Assembly (NCBI GenBank): GCA_014642895.1
Contig: BMJD01000030.1
Location: forward strand, 1 to 55,775
DNA: 55,775 bases
Reading direction: 5' to 3'
DNA from: Lentibacillus populi
Lineage (GTDB): Bacteria; Bacillota; Bacilli; Bacillales; Amphibacillaceae
The position numbers were made by a program, and so were the translations under genes. Each line of letters starts with the position of its first letter. Position 1 is the first letter of the stretch. Shown piece after piece: positions 45,145 through 53,191 of this stretch. The notes under the pieces were generated by a model. The model was not told the origin of the DNA. It ran no database searches and worked only from the letters and a program-made list of their open reading frames with translations.

Positions 45145-45811
45145 CCTTTTTAACGATATCAATAATATGCTGCCACGTACTTTTTTGCAATGCGTCTGTT
45201 GGGTTACCATCGCCAATCACACCGAAACCAATCATTAACCCGACGATAAGAGCTACCACACAAAGAATCAGAATGACAATAAGCCGCAGCCAGATTGGGA
45301 AAACACGTCGTCTAGGTCTTTTATTTTTTTCTTTTTTCTGCAGTTGCTTCTGCTGTTTACGGGTTTTCACTTCGGCAGTTGCCTCTTCTGCCGGATCGGC
45401 CCGCTTTTGTTTTGACCGTTTCTTCGTTTCTTTTTCCGTTTGCCTTGCCCGCTTCTTGACTAATCCTTTTTCCTGCTGATCAGATTGCTCTTTTTTTACT
45501 ACCTTGGCTTGCTTTCGCTTCTCTTGATTACGCTTAAGCTCTTGCCGGATTTCTTCCAGCTTATCTTTAATTGTTGCTATAAACCTTTTCCATAAATGCT
45601 GCAATCTACGTAACAGGGGCTTTACTTTTTCAACTACCTGCTTTAACAACTCACGTAGTTTTGCAAGCAGGACTTTAAGTTTTTCTGAAAGGCGTTTCAG
45701 CAAAGCCTGCAACCGTCTCAGCAATCTTTTTCCCTTTCGAAGTATATCTTTTAGAAGTCGATTTTTAGGCTGTTCTTCATTAACAGGCTTTTTCGATTGG
45801 TTAGTGGACAT
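45137..45811 (-). CDS. EpuA-like membrane protein (often mislabelled RNA polymerase subunit beta)
   Basis: The N-terminal 160 residues are very basic and helical (LRRLQALLKRLSEKLK and like repeats, then Lys/Gln-rich low complexity). Next comes a single helix (PIWLRLIVILILCVVALIVG) and a conserved tail, GVIGDGNPTDALQKSTWQHI. The last 70 residues match the short family PF11772 (EpuA), which is encoded next to flhO/flhP in many Bacilli and is misnamed in databases. The long basic extension is unusual. There is no RNA polymerase homology. Confidence 0.8.
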   Translation of the reverse strand: MSTNQSKKPVNEEQPKNRLLKDILRKGKRLLRRLQALLKRLSEKLKVLLAKLRELLKQVVEKVKPLLRRLQHLWKRFIATIKDKLEEIRQELKRNQEKRKQAKVVKKEQSDQQEKGLVKKRARQTEKETKKRSKQKRADPAEEATAEVKTRKQQKQLQKKEKNKRPRRRVFPIWLRLIVILILCVVALIVGLMIGFGVIGDGNPTDALQKSTWQHIIDIVKKEK

Positions 45812-46235
45812 GGCGCGGTTCTCCTTACTTCCTTGCGTTCATGATGATCCATTCTCGGAAAGCATTAAATCCTATGAAAGCTTTATCTGGTAAACTAATA
45901 ATCTCACGCATTTCATAAAACTACTATAGTGATTTTTATGCCATTCGTCAATAAGGTGAAATTGCCAGGTCGTGTGTAGATGGTATGCCCTCTTCCCCTT
46001 GAAAGTTCGTGAAACAGGTCAGTTGACCCCACCTATCCTGCTTTAAAGCTTTAATTGGGAGGGCTCCTCTTCCCCTTACACTGAGCTAATGGAACAAAGG
46101 CTAAAGTTTCAGGCGTCCTGTTGCAACGCCTTTGTGACCTGCATCGTGCAGGCCCGAACGAATCAGCAATTTACAGTATACCAACCTTCACGCTTTTGGT
46201 TTACTCACGCTTAGCCCGTTAATACGTAATAAACA
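45812..46235. other. Intergenic stretch with a structured, GC-richer element
   Basis: From about 45990 to 46200 the base use changes and short palindromes appear (CCTGCATCGTGCAGG near 46139). It reads like a dispersed intergenic element or relic and not like a gene. I cannot name it. Confidence 0.35.
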
Positions 46236-47063
46236 CTAACGAAGCTGATTGATAAGACCCGACATTTGATCACTCATCGAAATTGTCCGTGCATTGAATT
46301 GGTATGATCGCTGCGCCATAATCAAATCACTCATCTGTTTTTCCATGTCAACGTTCGATTGTTCGAGGGCACCAGTTTTTAACACATCAGCGTCTGGATT
46401 GACTGCCTGCATAACGTCGGCGTATTGAATGTTTAATGCATCCAGATCAGGAAGACGATAAGTGTTTTGTCCTGTGGCTTCCAAAAGTCTCGGACGTACT
46501 GATTCCACAATTGAAAGCCTGCCAACTGCTTCCGTTTGATTTCCCTGTTTGACAACAATCTGTCCGTCCGATTGGATTGCAATTTCATCAAATCCATCCG
46601 CAAAAGTTATCGGGCCATTCTCTCCAAGAACAGGCTGGCCGTCAGTGGTCGTCAGCATTACCTGATTATTATTAACAGGACTTAGGTAAAACGACCCATC
46701 CCTTGTGTAACGTGTTTCCGCAACACCATTTTCCATCACTTGAATTTGGAAAAACTGATTGTCTTTTAATAAGGCAACGTCTAATCCCCGTCCGGTTTCC
46801 TTTAATGCACCGGGTGTTAACTTAATATTCGTGTGACCTAATATGGCTCCAGACCCGACACGAACACCATCAGGGGTAAGCCGGCCTTCTGCATTAGCGG
46901 GATCTGTCAGGTTGTCGATCTGCTGAAATAATAGGGATGAAAAATCTGCCTGGCGACTTTTATAACCGGTTGTTTGACTGTTCGCCAAGTTATGTCCAAT
47001 TAAATCAAGTTTGTTCTGCAGCTGATTCATCGTCACTGCAGCTTGGATCATTGTTCGTGACAT
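46236..47063 (-). CDS. flhP: Flagellar hook-basal body protein FlhP
   Basis: The 275-residue FlgG/FlgF-like rod protein has the N-terminal signature MNQLQNKLDLIGHNLANSQT (with TGYKSRQADF) and the C-terminal rod segment VDMEKQMSDLIMAQRSYQFN. It lies directly after flhO (12 bases), as in B. subtilis. It is exported through the flagellar apparatus and has no Sec signal. Confidence 0.94.
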   Translation of the reverse strand: MSRTMIQAAVTMNQLQNKLDLIGHNLANSQTTGYKSRQADFSSLLFQQIDNLTDPANAEGRLTPDGVRVGSGAILGHTNIKLTPGALKETGRGLDVALLKDNQFFQIQVMENGVAETRYTRDGSFYLSPVNNNQVMLTTTDGQPVLGENGPITFADGFDEIAIQSDGQIVVKQGNQTEAVGRLSIVESVRPRLLEATGQNTYRLPDLDALNIQYADVMQAVNPDADVLKTGALEQSNVDMEKQMSDLIMAQRSYQFNARTISMSDQMSGLINQLR

Positions 47064-47075
47064 CCAATTCCTCTC

Positions 47076-47879
47076 CTAACCGAGCCGGCCGATCTCGTTA
47101 ACGGCTTTGCTCATACTTTCATCATATGCTTTTAATACACGCTGATTTGTTTCAAACGAGCGGTAAGATTCCATCATTTGTGTCATCGCCTGCAATGCGT
47201 CCACATTGGAGCGTTCCAAAAATCCTTGTTTCACATTGAAAGTGGCACCGGCGGGGACTGCACCAGCCTCACCATTAAACAAGCCATTGCCCTCTTTTTC
47301 AAGCTCATCGGCGTTTGCAGCATATGCAATGCCAAGCGGGGCTGTCTGTCCACCTATTTGAATCACGCCATTATCGGTAACATCAAAGTCCATTCCATTT
47401 GTTTGAATCGGATTACCTGCCTGATCTAACACGTAATATCCTTGATTCGTCACTAAAAAACCTTGTCCATCAACTGTAAAATTGCCATTTCGTGTATAGC
47501 GCTGCTCCCCTGCTTCATTTTGTACGGTAAAAAATAATGAGCCCGTCTCATCCGGCAGTTCGCCATTAATTAATGCGACGTCGGTTGAAATGCCTGTTTC
47601 CCTGATATCACCTTGGGCATAATTCGGTACTGTTTCCTGAACGTAAACCCCTGTGTTCAGGCTGCCAAGCGGATTTTGGGTTGGCAAATTCAGTCCCTTC
47701 GTTGTCGGAATCGATTTTGCCCCCATCTGCTGTATTAATAATTCTGGGAATGCACGTAATGTTGGCTGATCCGCTTTATAGCCAGGAGTATTCGCATTGG
47801 CAATATTATTGGATAAGGCTTCCTGCCGCCTTTGTTGGGCAATCATTCCGCTGGCTGCTGTGTAAAATCCTCTAAGCAC
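47076..47879 (-). CDS. flhO: Flagellar hook-basal body protein FlhO
   Basis: The 267-residue protein has the flagellar rod N-signature MIAQQRRQEALSNNIANANT (then PGYKADQ) and the C-signature SNVDALQAMTQMMESYRSFE. First gene of the flhO-flhP pair downstream of mbl, the arrangement of B. subtilis. Confidence 0.94.
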   Translation of the reverse strand: MLRGFYTAASGMIAQQRRQEALSNNIANANTPGYKADQPTLRAFPELLIQQMGAKSIPTTKGLNLPTQNPLGSLNTGVYVQETVPNYAQGDIRETGISTDVALINGELPDETGSLFFTVQNEAGEQRYTRNGNFTVDGQGFLVTNQGYYVLDQAGNPIQTNGMDFDVTDNGVIQIGGQTAPLGIAYAANADELEKEGNGLFNGEAGAVPAGATFNVKQGFLERSNVDALQAMTQMMESYRSFETNQRVLKAYDESMSKAVNEIGRLG

Positions 47880-47939
47880 AATACTCAGATCCCCTTTATG
47901 TAAGGAATTTTTTAAAGATAAGGAAGTATATAAATTTAG

Positions 47940-48305
47940 GCTCTATTCTGCTCTCGGCAGAGTAAGCCACGTCCAGTTCCAGCGCCCAGCGGCTATTGTG
48001 CAACACCCGCCTCCGTACGATAAGTCGGGCCTACAGGATGTAGGTCAGTTCGACGAAGACATGCGGACGTGGCGTTCTTAGTCGAACATCCCCTCGTTCG
48101 GGTAGGAAGGATGGCCGGCTAAAACGGGCTTTGCGCCCAACTCACGTCTACCCCTTTTTTAGTGGCATGTTTCCTTTATCTCCGGCGGTTGTTTGTTCGG
48201 TTAAAACCGCTGCTCCAGGCAGCAACACCGAACCACCCTGCTTGGCAGGGCGAGAGCACTCTAGCCGCTAAACGGGCGCTTCCGCTTTTGTTCAACGTTT
48301 GATAC
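47940..48305. repeat. Dispersed Bacillaceae intergenic element in the mbl-flhO gap
   Basis: The stretch holds CACGTCCAGTTCCAGCGCCC, then ATAAGTCGGGCCTACAGG, GACGAAGACATGCGGACGTG and, further on, AGCCGCTAAACGGGCGCTTC. Very similar strings recur between genes in many Bacillus-group genomes. Several palindromes (CCCTGCTTGGCAGGG near 48237) suggest a folded element. The 600-base gap has no gene. Confidence 0.5.
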
Positions 48306-48479
48306 AATTGAAAATCGGGCATTAGTGTATGATAAAGTAATGAGGCAACAGGGAATTTTCTGTATGAAAGTCCCCTTTCCAATCAGGAATACCTCGATAA
48401 TTGCTGTTTACAGCGTGATGTTTCATACGAGATGTGATACTTGTCCGATTGACTTAACCTAGATGCGTCCAGTTTACCA

Positions 48480-49481
48480 TTAAACAATTTTTCTCCGTTC
48501 AATTTTATCAATATTCTCCAACATAATACCCGTTCCCTTGGCAACACAATTCATCGGTTCTTCTGACATAAAGACAGGAACCTTCAATTCCTCTGCTAGC
48601 AGTTGATCAATACCATGAATCAATGCGCCTCCACCTGTAAGAATGACGCCGCGATCGATAATGTCAGCGGATAATTCTGGCGGTGTGTGCTCCAATACTG
48701 ATTTGGCCGCTTGTGTAATTAATGCCACCGATTCGCTCAGTGCCTCCTCAATTTCATGAGAGTAGACGGTAATTGTGCGCGGCAAGCCGGATACCATGTC
48801 ACGTCCGCGAATATCCATTTCCTCTTTACGCGAATTTTTGAAAACCGTTGCAACGTTAATTTTTATATCCTCTGCAGTACGTTCCCCAATTAGCAGTTTA
48901 TACTTTTTCTTTATGTATTGAAGAATCTCTCCGTCAAATTTGTCGCCAGCCATTTTAATCGACTGTGCGGTTACAATATCGCCCATCGACAATACGGCTA
49001 CGTCTGTTGTACCGCCGCCAATATCAACGACCATATTTCCGCTCGGCTGGAAAATTTCCATCCCTGCTCCAATTGCTGCTACTTTCGGTTCCTCTTCCAA
49101 ATATACTTTCTTGCCACCGGATTTCTCAGCCGCTTCCTTAATTGCCTTTTGCTCCACTTTCGTAATGTTCGTTGGGCAGCAAATCAACATCCGTGGTTTC
49201 GACAAAAACCCCTTTACATTAATTTTATTTATAAAATGTTTTAACATTGCTTCTGTCACATCAAAGTCCGCTATAACTCCATCTTTCAATGGACGGATGG
49301 CTTCAATATTTCCTGGTGTACGCCCAACCATTCGCCGCGCTGCCTCGCCAACCTCAAGCACTCTGCCTGTGGTACGATCCATCGCAACGACTGACGGCTC
49401 ATTCAAAACAATTCCTTTTCCCTTTAAGTGAATTAATACATTGGCGGTTCCAAGGTCAATTCCAATATCCCTAGAAAACAT
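48480..49481 (-). CDS. mbl: Rod-shape determining actin homologue Mbl
   Basis: The 333-residue MreB-family protein has the ATP-binding actin motifs IDLGTANVLIHLKGKG at the start, MVVDIGGGTTDVAVLS near residue 155 and GVILTGGGALIHGID near residue 283. It directs side-wall synthesis. The identity as Mbl (not MreB or MreBH) rests on its place between spoIIID and flhO. AAGGAGG precedes the ATG. Confidence 0.95.
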   Translation of the reverse strand: MFSRDIGIDLGTANVLIHLKGKGIVLNEPSVVAMDRTTGRVLEVGEAARRMVGRTPGNIEAIRPLKDGVIADFDVTEAMLKHFINKINVKGFLSKPRMLICCPTNITKVEQKAIKEAAEKSGGKKVYLEEEPKVAAIGAGMEIFQPSGNMVVDIGGGTTDVAVLSMGDIVTAQSIKMAGDKFDGEILQYIKKKYKLLIGERTAEDIKINVATVFKNSRKEEMDIRGRDMVSGLPRTITVYSHEIEEALSESVALITQAAKSVLEHTPPELSADIIDRGVILTGGGALIHGIDQLLAEELKVPVFMSEEPMNCVAKGTGIMLENIDKIERRKIV

Positions 49482-49689
49482 GAATCAAGATCCTCCTTGC
49501 TACATTTACTCATCGCGCATCTGTCAGAGGACATAATGCTACTAATATAATATTTTACCACAAAGTTCAACAATTAACTGCATATATTGGAAAAAAGTTT
49601 AGGGATTTTTTCGTGTGTCATTAGACCGTCTCCAGTTTCCAGCGTAGATCAGAGACAATGCATTTCCCTAGGGTAATGTGTTCCCTTGT
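49482..49689. other. Promoter region of mbl
   Basis: AT-rich sequence holding the mbl ribosome site and promoter; no gene. Confidence 0.4.
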
Positions 49690-50362
49690 ACGGGTTGATG
49701 CTCTCGCATTCGAGTTAATGTTTTTGCTCTCGCGTTGATGTTCTTGCTCTCCGGTCGATGTTTCCGCTCTCCCGCTGATATTCATGATCTCCGGTTGATG
49801 TTACTCGCTCTCCTGCTGATGTTCATGATCTCCGGTTGATGTCTTCGCTCTCCCGCTGATGTTCCTGCCCTCTCGCTGATGTTCCTCGCGCTCCGGGCGA
49901 TGTTCCTGTTCTCCGGTTGATGTTACTCGCTTTCCTGCTGATGTTCCTGTTCTCCGGTTGATGTTTTCGCTCTCCCGCTGATGTTCCTGCCCTCCCGCTG
50001 ATGTTTCTCGCGCTCCGGGCGATATTCATGATCTCCGGTTGATGTTACTCGCTCTCCTGCTGATGTTCCTGCTCTCCGGTTGATGTCTTCGCTCTCCCGC
50101 TGATGTTCCTGCCCTCCCGCTGATGTTTCTCGCGCTCCGGGCGATGTTCCTGCTCTACCACTGATGTCCCTGCTCTCCGGGGGGATGTTCTCGCTTTCCC
50201 GCTGATGTTCATGATCTCCAGGGGATGTTCCTGCCCTCCAGTTGATGTTTTCACTCTCCCGCCGATGCCCCTGCTCTCCGGGGGGATGTTCTCGCTTTCC
50301 CGCTGATGTTCATGATCTCCAGGGGATGTTCCTGCCCTCCAGTTGATGTTATTGATCGTCAG
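49690..50362 (+). repeat. Large family-A tandem repeat, about 32 units
   Basis: Units of 20-21 bases read (T/C)TGATGTTCCTG, CTCTCCGGT or CTCTCCCGC. Higher-order copies of several units are repeated (for example the stretch with CGCGCTCCGGGCGATGTTCC occurs three times), showing growth by block duplication. Frames such as 49823-50029 and 50045-50254 are products of the repeat. Confidence 0.92.
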
Positions 50363-50478
50363 GTGGGTTTTCTCAAAACTACTTTAAAACATTCACATAA
50401 AATTCATAATTTAATTGCAGGACTTTCTCACTTTTTGTCGAATTAATAAATGTACTATTGAAAAGGAGGAGATTTTTA

Positions 50479-51504
50479 TTGTTTTTAAATGAGAGAAAAA
50501 AACCTTACGTTATTTTGTGCTACGAGGCTTTGTTTAGAAATTTGAAAGAAACATACAGGAGGAACCATAAACTTATTGAGGATTACAAACGTTTTAACGC
50601 TGGTTATTATGGTGAAAAAGATGTAGATTATAACTTATCCCTTTATCCTCACAAAAACTTCTTTATTTTACATGACATCCGCTTGAAAATCTTCAACAAA
50701 CACTTTCAAATTGATACACTAATTATTTCTAAAAATTTCATATGTATTCTAGAAATCAAAAACCTGGCTGGAGAAATAGAGTATGATCAAGAGCTGCATC
50801 AATTAATACAGAAAAAAGGAGACAAAGTAATTGCAATTAAGGATCCAATACTTCAAGCCGAGTCGCAAAGAATGCAATTAAACACCTGGCTGCAGCGATT
50901 TAATTTAACGGTGCCAATCGAAACATTGGTGGTAAGTAGTAATCCATCAACCATTCTAAGAATAAAGCAGAATGATCCGGATATTTATAGAAAAATAATT
51001 AGAACAGAAAGTCTGTACTTGCATCTAAATGAACTGGTTAAAAAGTATCCCGAAAATGTATTAAACAAAGCCCAGATGAAAATGATTAGTGAAATTATAT
51101 TAAATGAAAATTCCCCAAAACACCCAGATTTAATTAGTAAATACAACGTTCAGGAGCAGCATCTTATAAAAGGAATTCCCTGCCCCGCTTGTGGACATAT
51201 TCCCATGAACCTCCTTTATAAAAAATGGGCATGCCCTTCATGCACTACACCGGGGTATAAACTACATGAACGTTATATACTTGATTACTTTCTTCTTTAC
51301 AACAATACAATCACAAATAAACAATGCAGGGAGTTACTGCGAATAAATTCACCAAAAAGCTCCTATACAATATTAAACTCTATGAATTTACAATATATCG
51401 GAAAAAATAGCGCTAGAAAATACCTTTCACCAAATGTAAATGACTTTCCGCAGAATTCCGATTTCCCGGGTAAATATAAATCTGTATTCGATATTTTTGA
51501 CTAA
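50479..51504 (+). CDS. NERD-domain protein with zinc ribbon
   Basis: The 341-residue product has a NERD (nuclease-related) domain at about residues 25-145, with GYYGEKDV, then HFQIDTLIISKNFICILEIK carrying the Asp and E-x-K of the PD-(D/E)XK-like fold. A four-cysteine zinc ribbon (CPACGH, 17 residues apart from CPSC) lies near 235-260, followed by a helical C-terminus. I choose the TTG at 50479, nine bases after AAGGAGG; the frame is open from 50458. NERD proteins are common in Bacillus mobile or accessory regions, and the exact role is unknown. It interrupts the normal spoIIID-mbl neighbourhood and lies between two family-A arrays. Confidence 0.85.
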   Translation: MFLNERKKPYVILCYEALFRNLKETYRRNHKLIEDYKRFNAGYYGEKDVDYNLSLYPHKNFFILHDIRLKIFNKHFQIDTLIISKNFICILEIKNLAGEIEYDQELHQLIQKKGDKVIAIKDPILQAESQRMQLNTWLQRFNLTVPIETLVVSSNPSTILRIKQNDPDIYRKIIRTESLYLHLNELVKKYPENVLNKAQMKMISEIILNENSPKHPDLISKYNVQEQHLIKGIPCPACGHIPMNLLYKKWACPSCTTPGYKLHERYILDYFLLYNNTITNKQCRELLRINSPKSSYTILNSMNLQYIGKNSARKYLSPNVNDFPQNSDFPGKYKSVFDIFD

Positions 51505-51555
51505 CTAAAAACACAATGTTAATTCTACCTGAAGTTGTATTTCACCTTGGAATTC

Positions 51556-51800
51556 TTGTTCACATATTTGGATTGATGTTTCTGCTCTGCCTCGCGTCGA
51601 TATTCTTGCCCTGGCAGTTGAGTAACAGTATCCGGTTGATATTCCTGAGATATTCTGGCTCTTGGGCTGATGTTCCTCGCTCTCCGGGGGATATTCCTGC
51701 CCTCCCGCCGATGTTTCTGTTCTCCGGCGAATGTTCCCGCTCTACCGCCGATGTTCCTCGCCCCCCAGTTGATGTTCCTGCTCCCCGGGTGATGCCCCAT
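51556..51800 (+). repeat. Family-A tandem repeat, about 12 units
   Basis: Units such as GATGTTCCTCGCTCTCCGGG and GATGTTTCTGTTCTCCGGCG, more diverged at the left end. Same orientation as the 49690 array on the other side of the NERD gene. Confidence 0.85.
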
Positions 51801-51900
51801 TTTTGGGATTGAGCAATTGCTTATGACGCGATACCCGTAGTTCATGGATTGATACCTTTGTTAAAAAAATGGCTGCTATCGCCTGCTTTGGAACAAAACA

Positions 51901-51934
51901 CGGAAGACCCCAGACATATCGGCTGGAGTCTTCG
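51901..51934 (-). terminator. Terminator downstream of spoIIID
   Basis: GAAGACCCCAG pairs with CTGGAGTCTTC (one mismatch). It is about 70 bases after the spoIIID stop; the T tract is weak. Confidence 0.5.
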
Positions 51935-52005
51935 GCAAATTAAAAAGCTAATGTACTGTTAGGTTTTACCTGCTGCCAACCACCTCCTTTAATTTCTCGT
52001 GCTGT

Positions 52006-52287
52006 TTATCCTACCGGTTCAATGGTTGTTGCTTTTTCTGGTTCGATCTTGTATTTTTTTCTGGTTGCTTCGCCTCCGCGGAGATGGCGGATGGATTTGT
52101 GGTATTCCAGGATATCTTTTACTTGGTTTGCCAGTTCTGGGTTTATTTCTGGTAGACGCTCTGTTAAATCTTTGTGGACAGTACTTTTGGACACACCAAA
52201 TTCCTTTGCTATCATTCGGACGGTTTTCCTCGTCTCAACGACATGTTTCCCTATCCTGATAGTCCTTTCCTTGATGTAATCGTGCAC
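52006..52287 (-). CDS. spoIIID: Sporulation transcription factor SpoIIID
   Basis: The 93-residue DNA-binding protein has the HTH TVRMIAKEFGVSKSTVHKDL near residues 22-41 and a basic C-terminal region (HLRGGEATRKKYK). It works in the mother cell under sigma E to adjust the regulon before sigma K. The start is GTG after GGGAGG. Spacing to mbl is more than 2.5 kb here, while the two are neighbours in B. subtilis. Confidence 0.97.
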   Translation of the reverse strand: MHDYIKERTIRIGKHVVETRKTVRMIAKEFGVSKSTVHKDLTERLPEINPELANQVKDILEYHKSIRHLRGGEATRKKYKIEPEKATTIEPVG

Positions 52288-52673
52288 ACCGTTCGCCTCC
52301 CTAAGTTGTCTGTTTCCGAGGTGTGTACCTGAGACAAGGTGATCAAGAATTATTACGACTTCATTATCAGCTGGAAATGTATTATTGTGCAGCGATGTCT
52401 TGTATCGTTTTTAATTTTCAAAAAACAGGGCATAAAAATACCCCTCAATGTCGATTTTTTAGTCTAATCGGTAATATATATGTGAAGACGATCAAAGTTA
52501 TAAAAAAAATGTATGTATTGGATGGTTAACAAAAAGGCTTGACATGCTACACAAGCTCTCACCTCAGACCATGAATTGATTGCTTGGTTTGTAACATTTT
52601 ATTACTAAATTTCGTGGATTATGATTAAAATTACGCGATTGAAGAAGGAGACAAGCAGTTATTTTTAGAAGGA
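52288..52673. other. Gap upstream of spoIIID
   Basis: No gene is recognised in these 390 bases. The spoIIID promoter (expected sigma E type) should lie near 52300-52350 but was not resolved. Confidence 0.35.
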
Positions 52674-52758
52674 GTGAATTACAGTGCTAATGTTAAAATA
52701 AAAAAACGGAAGATGTCATTGCTACAGTTGCAACTGCGTGGAAAACACTGTAATTCAC
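52674..52758. promoter_or_regulatory. 13-bp inverted repeat directly downstream of the pheromone precursor gene
   Basis: GTGAATTACAGTG (52674-52686) and CACTGTAATTCAC (52746-52758) are perfect inverted copies 59 bases apart, and the inner sequence holds a second perfect palindrome CAGTTGCAACTG (52725-52736). It may be a terminator-like RNA fold, a small mobile relic or a regulatory site. The place corresponds to the operator/AimX side of phage arbitrium loci, which is suggestive only. Confidence 0.5.
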
Positions 52759-52803
52759 CAAAACTTTGGAGAATGGTCCCATATCAAAACATCCTAACAA
52801 CAA

Positions 52804-53034
52804 TTAAAAAATGTCGCCATATCCTGGATCATTGAATATGTCACCATATCCTGGATCACTGAAAATATCGCCGTATCCTGGGTCCTTAAATATGTCACCA
52901 TATCCCGGGTCACTGAATATATCGCCATATCCCGGATCAACCGAATAAGCAGACCCTGAATTAACCATGCCAGTTGCAAATGTGATTCCTAATAACATCG
53001 CAGCTGCAAGAACCAATGCGCGTGCCTTCTTCAT
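52804..53034 (-). CDS. Secreted multi-copy peptide precursor, 5 x DPGYGDIF (AimP-like)
   Basis: The 76-residue product starts MKKARALVLAAAMLLGITFA, a Sec signal peptide with likely cleavage after GSA (about residue 29). The rest is five perfect tandem copies of DPGYGDIF at residues 33-40, 42-49, 51-58, 60-67 and 69-76, spaced by single residues S, K, S, N; the last copy ends at the stop codon. There is no hydrophobic or charged pro-region besides. AAGGGAGGG stands 7 bases before the ATG at 53032-53034. The gene follows the AimR-like gene on the same strand, 157 bases away, which is the order receptor-pheromone of RRNPP systems. Precursor for several copies of an acidic aromatic peptide is the simplest reading; a structural or adhesive repeat protein is the alternative. 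Confidence 0.8.
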   Translation of the reverse strand: MKKARALVLAAAMLLGITFATGMVNSGSAYSVDPGYGDIFSDPGYGDIFKDPGYGDIFSDPGYGDIFNDPGYGDIF

Positions 53035-53191
53035 GTATATCCCTCCCTTCCCTGTTTTAAGTTGGCTAAAGATAAAGATGAAAAGAAATCCCATCATGGT
53101 GTGTTGTTCTCTTTGCTGGTTTTTTATAATAAAAGCAGGGTATTTTTTTTGAGCAACCCCACTTCTACCCACGTTGTTAGTGCTGTTTTGC

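Noticed and set aside
49823-50254. Two minus-strand frames rich in Arg/Ser/Glu
   Set aside because: They are translations of the family-A array, with no ribosome site.
51525-51845. Frames on both strands over the second family-A array
   Set aside because: Repeat-derived; the same Arg/Gly/Ser pattern.
52807-52938. 27-base DNA repeats in the peptide precursor as a CRISPR or simple repeat
   Set aside because: They keep a single open frame with signal peptide and ribosome site, so they encode peptide repeats.
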